Assembly: GCF_963678635.1 (NCBI RefSeq) | Contig: NC_087070.1 | Location: 33,867,955-33,931,954 of the forward strand | Direction: 5' to 3' | From: Symsagittifera roscoffensis | Taxonomy: Eukaryota > Xenacoelomorpha > Acoela > Convolutidae | DNA: 64,000 bases | In this document: piece by piece, positions 23,101-31,539 of the stretch | Numbering within the stretch: position 1 is the first letter of the stretch | Layout: every line of letters starts with the position of its first letter | Program-made: the position numbers and the translations under genes | Notes under the pieces: generated by a model | The model's database searches: none | Seen by the model: only the letters and a program-made list of their open reading frames with translations | What the model was told of the DNA's origin: nothing

Positions 23101-23960
23101 GACATTTTCTGTATCGAAAAAAAAAACGGGTGGTATTTTTTCAGTCAAACTTTATAGCGAATAAAGCGAGCCATTGGAGCAAAAGTTATTTTATTAAGCT
23201 ATGAAAAATAAATTCATAGCTTTGGAAATTCAATTTTTGAAGCTTCAATCAGCGCTTTTCTCAACACGAAAAGTTCAAAAACTATGGAAATTACAAAGAA
23301 CGTTTTTCAAAAATCAATACTTTTTAACCGATTTATTTTGTTCTGCATGACAAATGATTGTCCGCGGATTGCTCTCAAAGTATAATAGCGTGTAATAGCA
23401 CAAGTTTAATATCAGTACAATTGCATGGAAAAAGATTCACCTGGAATCAAAACCTATAAGCCTGAAAAAATAGAAAACAATCAACCAGTAACTCAATGTC
23501 TCCTTTCATTTCCTTTTTGTTTGTGCATGCTTTATAAAGGACCATTGCGGGATCAAGTTTGGATCTAAAATCATCGGTGCAAGCAGGCTTCAAAATGCAT
23601 GAACACAATTTTGATCATCAAATATGTTCAGAAGCAACTACGGGAATGTTCTTTGGTCCAAACTCAAACAGCGACTACACCAACCCGAGCTACTACAGCG
23701 AAAAGCAATCGACTCCTAATTTTTTGAACAACGATATCGACTTTCCGACACTGACGAGGAAAAATCAGAACTCGGGTAAGAGTAAGGGCACTAATTCGAA
23801 TCGTAACAGTTTCAATTTGAGGAGGGACGACAATACTGCCTCGCCTGTAAACAGCGATCCTTACAACAACAGCAACAATGTGAAGTCTTCATCGCCCATT
23901 CCGCCCCACAAAAGAAGACCCGCCAGTTTTGCAAACGTGACCAAAAACACTGAGAGATGA
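2040..23960 (+). CDS. HOOK: HOOK-family dynein adaptor, C-terminal half (8 exons, 5' part outside window)
   Basis: HOOK proteins are long coiled-coil adaptors that activate dynein-dynactin. Through their C-terminus they bind the FTS-FHIP complex on endosomes. Exons placed by reading frame and splice sites are 2040-2174, 3734-3886, 4042-4177, 4719-4790, 12157-12425, 20272-20432, 20579-20746 and about 23587-23960, giving about 490 residues. The conserved stretch [17 protein letters not shown], then [14 protein letters not shown] and [19 protein letters not shown], matches vertebrate HOOK1-3 closely in order and spacing, and SFLSKHRGR matches their SFLARQR motif. Vertebrate HOOKs stop soon after this point. 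Here about 280 further residues follow, rich in Asn, Ser, Gln and Pro. The N-terminal HOOK domain and most of the coiled coil lie upstream of the window. One intron uses a GC donor. The acceptor of the last exon is uncertain. Confidence 0.9.
2345..2755 (+). repeat. Dispersed repeat with CAACCTAAGTCGCAAATAT core (copy 2)
   Basis: Shares the AACCTAAGTCGCAAATAT core and a downstream CATTGGAAATTTGTTAGCAT segment with the copies at 340 and 4230. The SINE at 2781 follows it directly. Confidence 0.55.
2781..2980 (+). repeat. tRNA-Leu-like SINE, copy 1
   Basis: The head (about 2781-2866) reads like a tRNA-Leu: A box TGGCTGAGG, anticodon stem-loop GAGA-CTCAAAA-TCTC (anticodon CAA) and B box ATTCGAATCC. 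The acceptor stem pairs imperfectly and no working tRNA is claimed. The tail AGAGCTGCTTTTTGGTCGTG then TTCTCGC and a hairpin AAGCGCAGCTTCG matches the copy at 4379-4540, which defines a SINE of about 160-200 bp. Confidence 0.7.
2985..3115 (+). repeat. R1 dispersed repeat, 3' part
   Basis: Carries ATCATAAATTGTTCT, AAAGAGCGTTAAGGC and CATTGACTCTTTTCCAACTG, in the order seen in the longer R1 copies at 6655, 14755 and 22110. It lies in HOOK intron sequence immediately after the SINE. Confidence 0.55.
3734..3886 (+). CDS. HOOK: HOOK exon B (coiled coil), GC donor
   Basis: Encodes [15 protein letters not shown] and [12 protein letters not shown], the charged coiled coil just upstream of the HOOK-typical [12 protein letters not shown] block. 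The reading frame only joins to the next exon if the intron starts at AG|GCAAGT, so the donor is GC rather than GT. The donor otherwise matches the consensus well. Confidence 0.85.
3887..4041 (+). other. HOOK: HOOK GC-AG intron
   Basis: A 155-bp intron begins GCAAGT after AG and ends TTTTTATAG. Only this border keeps the strongly conserved [13 protein letters not shown] reading frame. Confidence 0.8.
4042..4177 (+). CDS. HOOK: HOOK exon C (YKKYLEKAK block)
   Basis: Starts after a TTTTTATAG acceptor. It encodes [17 protein letters not shown] and [20 protein letters not shown], which match the most conserved C-terminal coiled coil of vertebrate HOOK proteins. It ends in frame (45 codons after the split Arg) at a GTATTT donor. 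Confidence 0.9.
4222..4378 (+). repeat. Dispersed repeat with CTAACCTAACTCGCAAATAT core (copy 3)
   Basis: Third copy of the unit seen at 340 and 2345. It includes CATTGGAAATTTCTTAGCAT and GGGTAGTGTT and leads straight into the SINE at 4379. Confidence 0.6.
4379..4540 (+). repeat. tRNA-Leu-like SINE, copy 2
   Basis: The head has A box TGGCAGAGTGG, anticodon loop CTAAGTT (AAG, Leu) and B box GGTTCGAGTCC. Acceptor and T stems pair poorly, so this is a SINE or a decayed tRNA rather than a working tRNA gene. The tail AGAGCTGCTTTTTGTCGTG, CTCGCTTGTG, then GCGAAGTGCAGCTTCGG and TAGTGTAA matches copy 1. Confidence 0.7.
4719..4790 (+). CDS. HOOK: HOOK exon D (SAWYNL)
   Basis: This 24-codon exon has clean borders (TTAG acceptor, GTAAGT donor). 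It encodes [18 protein letters not shown] followed by SAWYNL, the start of the HOOK signature VSAWYN(L/M)G. The next seven kilobases are intron. Confidence 0.9.
5800..6060 (+). repeat. R1 dispersed repeat copy
   Basis: Shows the R1 order: ACTTCTAATTTCGAAAGTGG, AATTTAATTATTGA, CAGCGAAATAATCA, CAGTTTTGTCAAATTGGGTT, AGAGCTTCAAAGCC and AAATTCGAAAGTTGAG. Confidence 0.65.
6060..6440 (+). repeat. 163-bp tandem repeat (array 2)
   Basis: At least two units, with landmarks near 6235 and 6409 (CTACCCTGCCAAAACTGAT), match array 1 and the larger array at 16.4-17.7 kb. Confidence 0.55.
6655..6975 (+). repeat. R1 dispersed repeat copy (long)
   Basis: Contains GCGAAATAAAAGTTTTA, CAGTTTTGTCAAATTTGGTT, ATCATAAATTGTTCTAG, AAGAGCTTAAAGGCCGTC, AATTCGAAAGTTGAGG and CATTGACTCTTTTCC. 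It is one of the most complete R1 copies. Confidence 0.65.
7115..8132 (+). pseudogene. LINE ORF1 (coiled coil plus RRM-like), frameshifted
   Basis: The first part (7115-7711) has an acidic N-terminus, a coiled coil ending [17 protein letters not shown] and an RRM-like segment ([20 protein letters not shown]). This layout is typical of ORF1 RNA-binding proteins in CR1/L2-type LINEs. The frame shifts near 7660-7720. The rest continues to 8132 as a Lys/Ser/Asn-rich tail ([15 protein letters not shown]). The end of ORF1 overlaps the start of ORF2. Confidence 0.7.
8065..11036 (+). pseudogene. LINE ORF2: AP endonuclease and reverse transcriptase
   Basis: The endonuclease (8065-9150) shows [54 protein letters not shown] and TCIDHFIYK. 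The RT follows: [24 protein letters not shown] and [19 protein letters not shown] (9309-9923). [29 protein letters not shown] and the catalytic FADDT lie at about 9925-10230. The thumb and C-terminal region is 10257-11036. The coding sequence is broken at about 9150-9250, near 9920, near 10085 and near 10230, so it is dead. Confidence 0.88.
11041..11690 (+). repeat. LINE 3' UTR tandem repeats (four units)
   Basis: Four units of about 155-185 bp each contain AGCTTAGGAGATATGGACGA preceded by GACC-TCCA-AAACTC-like sequence (ends near 11155, 11340, 11500 and 11655). The last two units also share ACCGGCGGTTGCCTGCT and GGTATAATATAGGCTTC. Confidence 0.75.
12157..12425 (+). CDS. HOOK: HOOK exon E (end of conserved region, start of Ser/Asn-rich tail)
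   Basis: Begins right after TTTTAG with [16 protein letters not shown], completing the SAWYNLG signature. A His/Ser/Asn-rich insert with a run of six Asn codons follows, then [11 protein letters not shown] (the vertebrate SFLARQR motif), then low-complexity Ser, Asn and Pro sequence. It ends TCA AG before GTTTGT. Confidence 0.88.
13120..13195 (+). repeat. tRNA-like SINE head (degenerate)
   Basis: Has a stem-loop ACCTG-GAAAG-CAGGT and a good B box TTTGGTTCGAATCCCGAG, but no proper acceptor stem or A box. It is best read as a relic of a tRNA-derived SINE. Confidence 0.35.
14690..14730 (+). repeat. GCGAAG/CTTCGC hairpin tail copy
   Basis: The sequence GCTTGTGTATGCGAAGTACA followed by GCTTCGCCTTTGTGTAA matches the tail of the SINEs at 2781 and 4379. 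Confidence 0.6.
14755..15050 (+). repeat. R1 dispersed repeat copy
   Basis: Follows the hairpin tail and shows the R1 landmarks: TCGATAGTGGATTTTAA, CAGCGGAATGAAA, CATCTGTCAATCATAAT, AAGAGCTTTAGGGC and CTCTTTGCCAACTG. Confidence 0.55.
16380..17700 (+). repeat. 163-bp tandem repeat (array 3, largest)
   Basis: At least seven units. Landmarks like TACGCTGCCAAACCTG lie near 16420, 16573, 16740, 17027, 17191, 17353, 17518 and 17675. Neighbouring units near 17027 and 17191 share long stretches (CTGCATAAGCTGCCA, GATGCTCGGAAATGTCAACT), so this part was amplified more recently than the rest. Confidence 0.75.
18021..18066 (+). repeat. Hairpin tail, subfamily with TTGTATCGCAAGTGGTGC
   Basis: Reads TTGTATCGCAAGTGGTGCGA then AGCTCCGCTTCGCCTTCGTGT. 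A near-identical copy lies inverted at 25401-25440. Related copies lie at 19075-19125 and 20105-20155. Confidence 0.6.
19075..19125 (+). repeat. Hairpin tail copy
   Basis: GCATCGCAAATGTTGCGAAG then CTCTGCTTCGCCTCTGT matches the tail family. Confidence 0.55.
19476..19513 (+). repeat. 15-bp tandem repeat, three copies
   Basis: The unit GATAATCACGTCAAC is repeated twice perfectly, with a third partial copy. Confidence 0.8.
20105..20155 (+). repeat. Hairpin tail copy (divergent)
   Basis: Contains AATCGCAAGTGGCGAAAAGC then GAGAGCTTCACCTCTCTGTAA, a weaker match to the tail family. It lies just upstream of exon F. Confidence 0.4.
20272..20432 (+). CDS. HOOK: HOOK exon F (tail)
   Basis: The frame continues from exon E (AG plus C gives Ser). 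It encodes [18 protein letters not shown] and a polar His/Asn-rich stretch ending GGQSAG. The donor reads GCAG|GTCAGA. The same GCAGGTCAGAA string recurs at the following acceptor. I know of no vertebrate HOOK counterpart. Confidence 0.65.
20579..20746 (+). CDS. HOOK: HOOK exon G (tail)
   Basis: The exon follows TTAGCAG and stays open in the phase required by exon F. It encodes [20 protein letters not shown] and a Ser/Pro/Tyr-rich segment ending MGSSY, then a GTTAGT donor. Base composition is markedly more GC-rich than the surrounding intron, which supports coding. Confidence 0.65.
20954..21036. repeat. Long hairpin (about 30-bp arms)
   Basis: AAATTGAGCGATCGAAAATC and CCGAAAAAAAA at the left are mirrored by TTTTTTTTCGG and ATTTTCGATTGCTCAATTT at the right, around an approximately 20-base AT loop. 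One mismatch is seen in the arms. Confidence 0.75.
22110..22375 (+). repeat. R1 dispersed repeat copy (long)
   Basis: Shows TTTTGAAAGTGGAATTTAAT, TCTCAAATTGAAATAATTTT, CAAAGAACTTTAAGGCC, GATTCGAAAGTTGAAG and TTTTCCAACTGTCTGTTGGC in the R1 order. Confidence 0.65.
23587..23960 (+). CDS. HOOK: HOOK last exon H (tail, stop)
   Basis: A 123-residue open stretch ends in TGA at 23958-23960. It is polar and contains [11 protein letters not shown], an Asn/Ser-rich region and a basic end ([16 protein letters not shown]). The phase left by exon G fits acceptors after 23583 or 23586 (a CAAGCAG tandem acceptor). The pyrimidine-rich acceptor at 23539 is stronger but would give a quick stop after about nine codons. 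Both isoforms are possible. That this exon belongs to HOOK rests on phase and position only. Confidence 0.55.
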
Positions 23961-24302
23961 AACTGACCTTGAGTGTTGGTGTTAGGTGCTTTCTATACGA
24001 GTTCTGGTTCTATGTTGATTGGGCTTAGTTGGTACCAGTATCTTTTCTACCTACTGTAATGAGGTCTTCGTCTACTTACGATAAAGATTTTTGTTAGAAT
24101 ACAATGTCATGAATTTTCCGGGGTATTGTAGGTTCTTGCGATATGTTTTTCGTAATATTAGTTCAAAGTAACGCCACGAGCGCTGTTGCTTGAATATCTT
24201 TCTGGATATTTTGGTCCAAATTTAGGATTCAATCTAGCCTCTTGTCCTAATCAGATACTGATACAATGTACAGCTGGCGTACAATGTTTCGAAGTTAATC
24301 TA

Positions 24303-24308
24303 AATAAA
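24303..24308 (+). terminator. Candidate polyadenylation signal of HOOK
   Basis: The first clear AATAAA downstream of the HOOK stop lies about 340 bases into the 3' flank. Other AATAAA copies occur further on, so this assignment is tentative. Confidence 0.25.
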
Positions 24309-25400
24309 TTTGAAACCTATTTTTTGCATACTCAGCTGCTCGATTATACATTTGAAACCTAGTTTCAAACATTCTCATCATTTAGAAACCATTTTGACGT
24401 AACTTTAGATCCACTAATGATTCAGCCTTCAAATCTCGTGCTCATTCAAATTTCAACGTCACTGAAATTTATAGTTGTAAAAACCTTACTTTTTCTTTAA
24501 AATTGAGTTGATATACATATTAATATCCAGACTTAGATATCTGATTCAGGATAGCAAGATTGTGCATACTTGAACTTAACGTCTTATATATGGCAATTTA
24601 CTTCATAGTTTAGGTGCTTCCCTTTTAAGATCATTAAATTCGCTCTTCAAAAAGCCGGGCCTGGCTCCTGTTTGTTTGCTCAGAATCATGTTTTTGCACG
24701 AATATTCGAAATTGCGCAAGTTAATGTTTATTTCTGTTTATGGTTAATTGGGCTTATTTAGACGTTTGCAAATGTTGTTGTTGAAACCATTTGCTAGTTA
24801 GTTTTTTTCGTTGCTTCATTTCATCATTATACTTTCACTGGTTTTGACTTCTTCGTAACTCTTCCATTTGTTCATTAAAAGGGTGCAATTATTCAAACGC
24901 TTGATTTTGTTTACTTTAATAACCAAACGGACTGATGTAATATGGTGTTTAAATTTAACAGCACGAGTAATTCAAAATTATCACAGACATTTTTGACCCA
25001 AAACCGAAAGCAACAAAAAGTGTTCCCATAATCCAATGTTATTTAGCAACTCAAACTGAGTCCTTTCGTCTTAATCGGGAAGTTAATCTATTTCAGATTC
25101 TAAAATAAGCTTCAAGTTTAGTTAGGAAATAAATCAAAGCAGCTCATAATATCATAAAAGTAGCCCAAAATTGATTAACTTGACCTTAATAGTTATATGT
25201 AATCACGAATTGGAATGCCGAAGAGCCGTCATGAATTGTCAGATACATCCAAATAAAGCTTTCTTTGAAATAATTGGTCACGAGGAAAGTTCGTTGAGTA
25301 TTCCAGATTCAGTCTTTTGCCCGCTAAGGCGTGGTTGTTTTGCTGCTAAAGCGTCACTCAGTTTCCGGAATGTCGTGGTAAAAAAGATTATAATTACCAA

Positions 25401-25440
25401 GAGGGGAAGCTGAGCTTTGCACCACTTGCGATACAACAAT
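25401..25440 (-). repeat. Hairpin tail copy, inverted
   Basis: The reverse complement reads TTGTTGTATCGCAAGTGGTG then CAAAGCTCAGCTTCCCCTC, nearly identical to 18021-18060. Confidence 0.6.
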
Positions 25441-25921
25441 TATACAAGGCAATAGAATGTGAATTGCCATTTGAAAAAAGCCCAAAATACCTTAGCAGAA
25501 ACCCTTTAAGCCGAAAAAAAATCAACGAGAGTTAAGACTTATAAAAAAGTAAAAAGTCCCCCTCGCCCGCAGCTCACGCAAACAAAAAACTCAAATTGCT
25601 CGTCAAATGAACCAAAATAAGGCCACTAAGCCGATATTATAAAGGCAGAAGTCTTAATAATAAGATTGAATTAAACCCGCAAGGCGGGTATTAGTTGCTC
25701 TTAGTCATTGATCACAAAGTTAGTAAAATAAACTAGAAAACCATGACTCTGGATAAATCGAGTATTTAAATGTTAGTAGTTTGTCAAACAATAACAGGTT
25801 CTTGAAAACGTTCATAGCCAGGCAAATTGTTCGATCTCGCTAGGGTGTTTGACATTTCTGCGACACGGTAAAAGAAATTTTTGCAAAGTTTGCTCCGTGT
25901 TGTCATTGGCATGCTCAAAAA

Positions 25922-25952
25922 CGTCTTGTTTCCCGTTCGGGGGAAACAAGAC
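25922..25952. repeat. Short perfect hairpin
   Basis: TCTTGTTTCCC and GGGAAACAAGA form an 11-bp stem around a short GTTCGGG-type loop. Function is unknown. Confidence 0.6.
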
Positions 25953-26111
25953 ATTTGTCGAATTAGGGCCTTAGTCGATTGTCCAAAAATTAAGAAAATT
26001 TATCGGCAACTCGTTATCAAGAATGTTTTTCAGAAAAATAAAATAGTTTTTTAATAATTATGTAAGTGAAATTGGCAACAGCTTGCTTTTATTCAAGTAA
26101 AACACATAATC

Positions 26112-26117
26112 CTCATC
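26112..26117. repeat. Target-site duplication of Polinton 1 (left)
   Basis: CTCATC directly abuts the left terminal repeat. The same six bases abut the right end at 43609-43614. Confidence 0.9.
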
Positions 26118-26252
26118 AGTAGTATATGAGTGAGGGAGAGTGGGGGGGGGGTGGTGGTTGGTGACCCCCATGTATTAAGATAATCTATAGAGTATCCGGT
26201 CACCAACCTATGTATTAAGATAGGGAATAGATTTCCTATGTATTAAGATGGT
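26118..26252 (+). repeat. Polinton 1 left terminal inverted repeat
   Basis: Matches the reverse complement of 43473-43608 over about 135 bp with a few differences, including a poly-G length change. It contains an inner inverted repeat GGTTGGTGACC / GGTCACCAACC spaced by about 42 bp, and direct copies of CTATGTATTAAGATAGGGAA. Confidence 0.9.
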
Positions 26253-26554
26253 AAGGTTTCAGATGGTAAGTTTCAAAAAATTTTTGTCGCCCGATCTTAC
26301 CTTGTTTTAAGATTCTCTAGGTCATAGATTTTTTCATTGTATTAAGATATGATTTTTATTTTGTTTTAAACCATTTGAGTTTAAACCGAAAGTGTCTGAA
26401 ACAATACTAAATCCTAACTGAAGCTTCAAAGAGAAATACAGTTTTTCAGAAAAAAAATTTAAATTACTGTAAATTGTTATATTACAGTTGAAAAGTTAAA
26501 TAACATGTAAATCATTGTATGGTATGAATTTTAAGTATAGTTTAAATGTTACAT

Positions 26555-29500
26555 TTACAAATTCAATGGCTTAGTACGTATTCCATCATCAAGTACCTCC
26601 CTTTTCGGGTAAAAGTAACTGAGTCCTTTTTTAGTTTGTTCATATGCTCCAACTAAATAGTTGGAGGTTTTGAATCCGCGATTGGTCGACTTCAAATTTA
26701 CAGCTTCGTCAAGAATTCGTCTGTTTTTAGACATTGGTCCATCCCCAGTGTCTTCTAGCGTTCTTTTGTTGAGTCCTTTGCTGCTAAGTTTAAAAATGTC
26801 GCTCTTACTATCATAGCAGCAATATGTCTTGCTGCACAGGCACAACATTTCAGTGCAGCGAAATTCTTCTTTAAATAATCCAGGTTCTCGTTTGTCATGC
26901 TTTTTGTGAACAGCGCAGCATGTACGTGTAAAAAAATTATTATTGCATCAGCTATAAAGTCGTCTCTACAATCATTTCGACGAATTAGTGTCCAATGAGC
27001 TTTTTTCTCAGGTAATATACAATCGTCCAAGTTTTCTTCTGCTAATGCTAGATACAAAGAGTCCGTATCCATCTCTAACTCCTCGAATTTATTCTCATCG
27101 CAATACTTGTGGAAGAAGTTGTAGTATAACTCCAACATTCTAAGTTTGGCGTATTGAAAAATGAAAAAACCTACAATAATTGGTTCTCTATGTTCAATTG
27201 TTGACTTCAAAAATTCTACTTCATATAAGTCTTTTTTCACAACATTCAATCGTTTGAAAAACTTCTCATTTATTGCTTTGTGTGTCTTCTCATCGCCGAG
27301 ATATTTGGTTATCGTGTGTCTGGATCTGTCCATAATAATTAACCGTACGAGCTGTTACCGAGAAGCTTCATCGTCTCAGCAACAACTCCAGAATGTGGAT
27401 TCTCGTCTCCTTCTCGTCGAGCATCAACAACAGATTGAACAAATTTGTTGAAACATTTTCTTGGTGTGTACTCAACAAAACGATACATTTTTGTACATTG
27501 AAGTCCAACACTTAGATAGAAGTTAAGAAGAGGTGTGATGATTGTACCATTTTCTAATTTAAAACTGGAAATCAACATTCTTTGTGGGGTTTTCAGCAAA
27601 TCGTTCTCTTCGGCATAGTTTTTCATGTATTCTCCAATATCGTTTCGGGAGACGTCAATATTTTTGAATATTGGAGGAAAATTTGAAAATGTAGTTTTCA
27701 ACTCGTCGGGAACTATTACATCGCATTGCACATAACCAAAAAGAGATCTGTTCTTTATTTTTTCAAGTAAATAATCAGTAGACAGAGGTCTTTTGTAGGG
27801 AAAATTTGTCTTGACATGATTCTTGACTGAAGAATCTGTTTTGAAATGCTCCCACCACTCACACTCCCACATTTCCTGAATTTTGTAACCTCTTTCTTTT
27901 ATGTACTCTCGTCTCAACTCAGCCACTTCTCGCTTCTTATTTCCCCTTTCAAACACTTGTTCTGACAACGATGGACGGGTTTCTTGGCATGAGCAGAAAT
28001 GATAGTAGCAACCCATAGCTTCAAATACTGTTTTACAGTGATCGCAGTAACCATCAACATGAAAACAGTCAATTTTTTTCTGCTTTCCGGTTGTGTAAAA
28101 ACTCTGAATTTTACACTCTGGTCTCAATTCTTGATAAAAGGACATAACCATGGTCTCGAAATTTCTTGTTCTGTTCTTTCTAGCTTTCAAACGATCAGTT
28201 TCAGAGTCATACTCCCATCTTGTGTAAAGTCCGGTTGGCATCTCTTGACACATTGAGAATGGATATAATTGGCTAGCGTCAATTCCAACTATTGTCTTAC
28301 AATTATTTGACGACTTACCAATATAAGTTTGGTCGACAACAGCTTTTCGCGTAAAAACTATTGATGGACCACCAGTCATGTCTTCTCTAATTTTCTCACA
28401 TAAATCCTTATCTCCTTCAAAGAACGGGTAAAACTTGTGATTTGTCGACTTGTGTAAGCAGATATTTGCAAGATTTGGAAGCGTACATCCCAGTTTTAGC
28501 ATGTCAATTCCCTTATCATGGTAAAACTCTATCATTTTTTGCATAGCTTCAAGAGTAGGAACAACATCTTTGTTGTTGAACCATTGTAAGAAGTCTTTGA
28601 AAGTAATCATACTGTGTTGTTCCCAGATGTTTTTCAAATAAGAGTAATTTTTAAAACCTGTTGGTAGAACTGATTGAATACGCAACTTTTTCAGCGCACT
28701 TTGTTGATCAAGTCCTCCATTAACCAGTTTTTGGTAATCGTTGAAATCTTTCTCGAGAGGGTTGTGGTTTCTCAGTTTGCTGAAAAAGTATTCATATGGA
28801 GGCAATTCCGTACAGTCAAGCTTGTCTGGACTGTCAAACCATTCGTAAGGGAAAAAACCTTTGGTCTCACTTGCTTTATAGGCTTTCAGAAACGAATCCA
28901 ATGTTGTTGCCCCTCCAAGAAATTTCATTATGTCCAAAAACTGAACATCTCCAAATTTGAATGATATGAAGTCATTTGCTTTTTTAATGACTGTTGGTTC
29001 GATTTCTTTATCACATATAAGGTATGGAATCAAATAAGATTTGATAAGGTTCAGATCGTATCTGCCGCTATTGAAACCGAACACCGGTAAGATATTAACA
29101 TAGAGCTCTAAATGCTGTTTCAAGTCGTTCAACTGATTTTTTTGAATTCTCAAGAATTGTGTCGACATGTCATCTTCGTCGCCATCCTCAACACATTCAT
29201 CTTCATAATCGAAGACTTCTAGTCTTTTAGTTAATGTTCTAGCATTAAGCTTATCAAAAATTTTTTCGACTCCATCATTGACCATGTTTTCGATTTCTTG
29301 AAACTTGGTTCTCATTTGTAGTTTGCTTTTTTCAGCCAGAAGTTCCAAGCTGGAAACAAAAGCAATTATTAGAAGTTCTGGATCTTTTTCACACAAGAAA
29401 ATTGGAGCATCTTGCAGATTTGAAGATATTGAGACGGAAATAGAGACACGTTTTCCAATCCAAGTAATTGTTTCAGTTGCTTTCAATTCTTCTGTGGGAA

Positions 29501-30801
29501 CACAAATCGATTCGAAGTCAAAAACTGCAACATTACTAAACAATTTCTGATCTTCAGTGTAGGGAATGTTGAAGCCATCCAATTTCTCGAATATTGTTTC
29601 CGGCAGTGTGTACGCGTTTTTGGGATAAATATGTCGCACTCTATCTTTACACGTTAGAAGATGTCTGTTGAAGTTGTCTGATCTGTTGAAGAAACAGTCA
29701 CAGCTAGGACATCGAAAACACTTGAAGAAGGAATCAATATCATTCGTGTGAATGATATGGTTGTTGAATCTTAGCAATTTCACCGTTTTTTCAAATTTTC
29801 CAATACGTCGCCTGGCTAATTCTCCAACATACTCTCCTTCTTGAATATCAAAATCGTAAATGAATATGTTTCGTTCAACTATTCCCTCTACAACAGGTAA
29901 ATCATCGATTGACACTCCACAAAAATTCTTCGGATCGTATCCAGATTTTGATATAAACTCTGTAAACAGCTGAGATATATGAGCATCGAGGTTACTATGA
30001 CCATGCAAATACATTGTTAACGCACGGAAAAGACAAAGATGATCTTTGTATGGTTGTTTATCTTTGTCCGATAAAAGACAGTTTACTTGCGTATGTCGTA
30101 GTAAAGGTTCAGGTAAGACAGAGTCTGGATATCCCATTTGGATTTTTTTCAGAAGTGCAGCAAAAATAGAAACATTTGTGATCAATTTGAACCTCCACTT
30201 TGTGTTCTTGACGTTCTTGGGTGCATTGCTCCACGATATCAAACTTTTTAACTTTTCCCTGGATTGTAATCAAATCCGCTTTCGTACACAGTAAATGCGG
30301 AATCTAGCTTGTTGAAGACTTCTTCAAGCTTCTCGTAGATAATCTTGGTATCTAACTTTGACATTTGAAAGTTAAATACCTTATGCCTCCCATTCTCCAT
30401 CTCAGTGTCCACCAAGAAATGCTGATAAGCACTCAACTCCTCTTTGAGTTTCTCTCCATCTTCCCCTTCCTCCTCCACAATCTTGTTCAAGTCTGCCACC
30501 GTATCACTTGGTTTCCTTTGTTTCGCCCATTTTCTTTTCTCCGATGTTGTTGGAGAGAGTAGTAACTCGGAAACTCCTGCTCACAAGATGAGCAAACCGT
30601 TGATTGCTTGGAAGTTGATGGCGCATGTTTTTTGGCCACGTGATAAATCGTTTCCTGTTGATTGTAAGTGAAATACCTACATTCGGAACAAGAAATAACT
30701 CCTCGCACGCAATTTTTCCTATGTCGAGCTGCATGCGCTTTAACATACAAGTTTCTACAATCCCCACACTGCACTTTCTCGTTTCTATTCAGCGATGGCA
30801 T
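26555..30801 (-). pseudogene. Polinton 1 protein-primed DNA polymerase B region
   Basis: Read right to left, the region starts with three C2H2-type fingers (CGDCRNLYVKAHAARH, CSECRYF, CSSCEQEF). An N-terminal domain with HLCLFRALTMYL follows, then another zinc finger and an exonuclease domain starting VAVFDFESIC. Palm and C-terminal segments typical of Polinton PolB come next: GIDASQLYPFSMC, GPSIVFTRKAV, LLGNSSYG, LEMDTDSLYLA and YEQTKKGLSYFYPKR. The protein copies the element by protein priming. The gene faces the left end and diverges from the late genes. It is broken at a few places. Confidence 0.93.
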
Positions 30802-31158
30802 CTAAAAAATGGGAGAATTTTTAAGTCTCAATATAAAGGGAATGGAACTTGGTACATATCAAAGTGAGAGATTTAAAATATCCCAAAAAAATATTAAATT
30901 TTAATATTTACTTTGAATTGTTAAAAATCTTTGAATTTTAATTCAAGTAGTTATACAAAGTATAGAGCGGTTGCTTTTAACGTAAAGAAAATCAGAATGA
31001 AATAAGTTTTATTTACTGTTCCTTGGGGAAAATCAACCAATCAGAATTGAGTATTCTTTTAGTAACACTGTTTGTTGGAAATCAACCAATCAGAATCCAG
31101 CATTTTCTAAAAGAGAACTGTTTATTATTTTAAAAAAACCTTAATCATTATTTGAAAA
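30802..31158. promoter_or_regulatory. Divergent early promoter region with CCAAT boxes
   Basis: This spacer separates the leftward polymerase gene from a rightward gene. It contains two copies of ATCAACCAATCAGAAT (CCAATCAG at 31037-31044 and 31086-31093), a full match to the NF-Y CCAAT-box consensus. The same word appears inverted several times at 31820-32002. The regulatory role is inferred. Confidence 0.5.
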
Positions 31159-31539
31159 ATGTCTATCAAAAAACATTTGAGGTTCCTCGAGTTACTTTAC
31201 AAGAAAAAGGAAAAAATTCCAATTGATTTTCTTATTGATGAAATTAATGTTGACTCTTACTTTTTTCATAATTTTTTGGACTTCTTTATTGTACAAAATA
31301 GAGTTATCTGGCTAAGTAACGGTCTCTTCAGAGAAACTTACTCAATCAAAGAGTTTACTTTTGATTCACATATTGCATATCAAAGTTTTAAACTTACTGC
31401 TGAATTACACCTCACAAGGAAAGAAATTTTGTTTATTCTCGAGAATTTGAAATTGATCAAAAAGTCGTACGATAATATATCAAAAACTCTTTTTATCCCC
31501 TATCCAAAACCCAAATTGATTTCCAGAAGTTTGCTTTGA
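31159..31539 (+). CDS. Polinton 1 small protein, unknown
   Basis: A 126-residue Ile/Leu/Lys-rich open frame begins at ATG shortly after the CCAAT boxes. Its N-terminal half (KKHLRFLELLYKKKEKIPID) looks helical. I recognise no family. A position in the early region next to the polymerase suggests a replication or regulatory role, but this is inference. Confidence 0.5.
   Translation: MSIKKHLRFLELLYKKKEKIPIDFLIDEINVDSYFFHNFLDFFIVQNRVIWLSNGLFRETYSIKEFTFDSHIAYQSFKLTAELHLTRKEILFILENLKLIKKSYDNISKTLFIPYPKPKLISRSLL

Larger units (their letters stand above)
20747..23586 (+). other. HOOK: HOOK intron with hairpin and R1
   Basis: Noncoding sequence between exons G and H. It holds a 30-bp-stem hairpin (20954-21036) and an R1 copy (22110-22375). 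The rest is AT-rich and unassigned. Confidence 0.65.
23961..26111. other. Intergenic 3' flank of HOOK
   Basis: No convincing gene is present. The stretch holds candidate AATAAA signals, a short repeat (25318-25366) shared with 45340 and 46045, an inverted hairpin tail (25401-25440) and a short perfect hairpin (25922-25952). Confidence 0.6.

Noticed and set aside
25171-25413. Possible 80-codon gene
   Set aside because: It overlaps a dispersed repeat (25318-25366) and a SINE-tail hairpin, and no conserved motif is seen.
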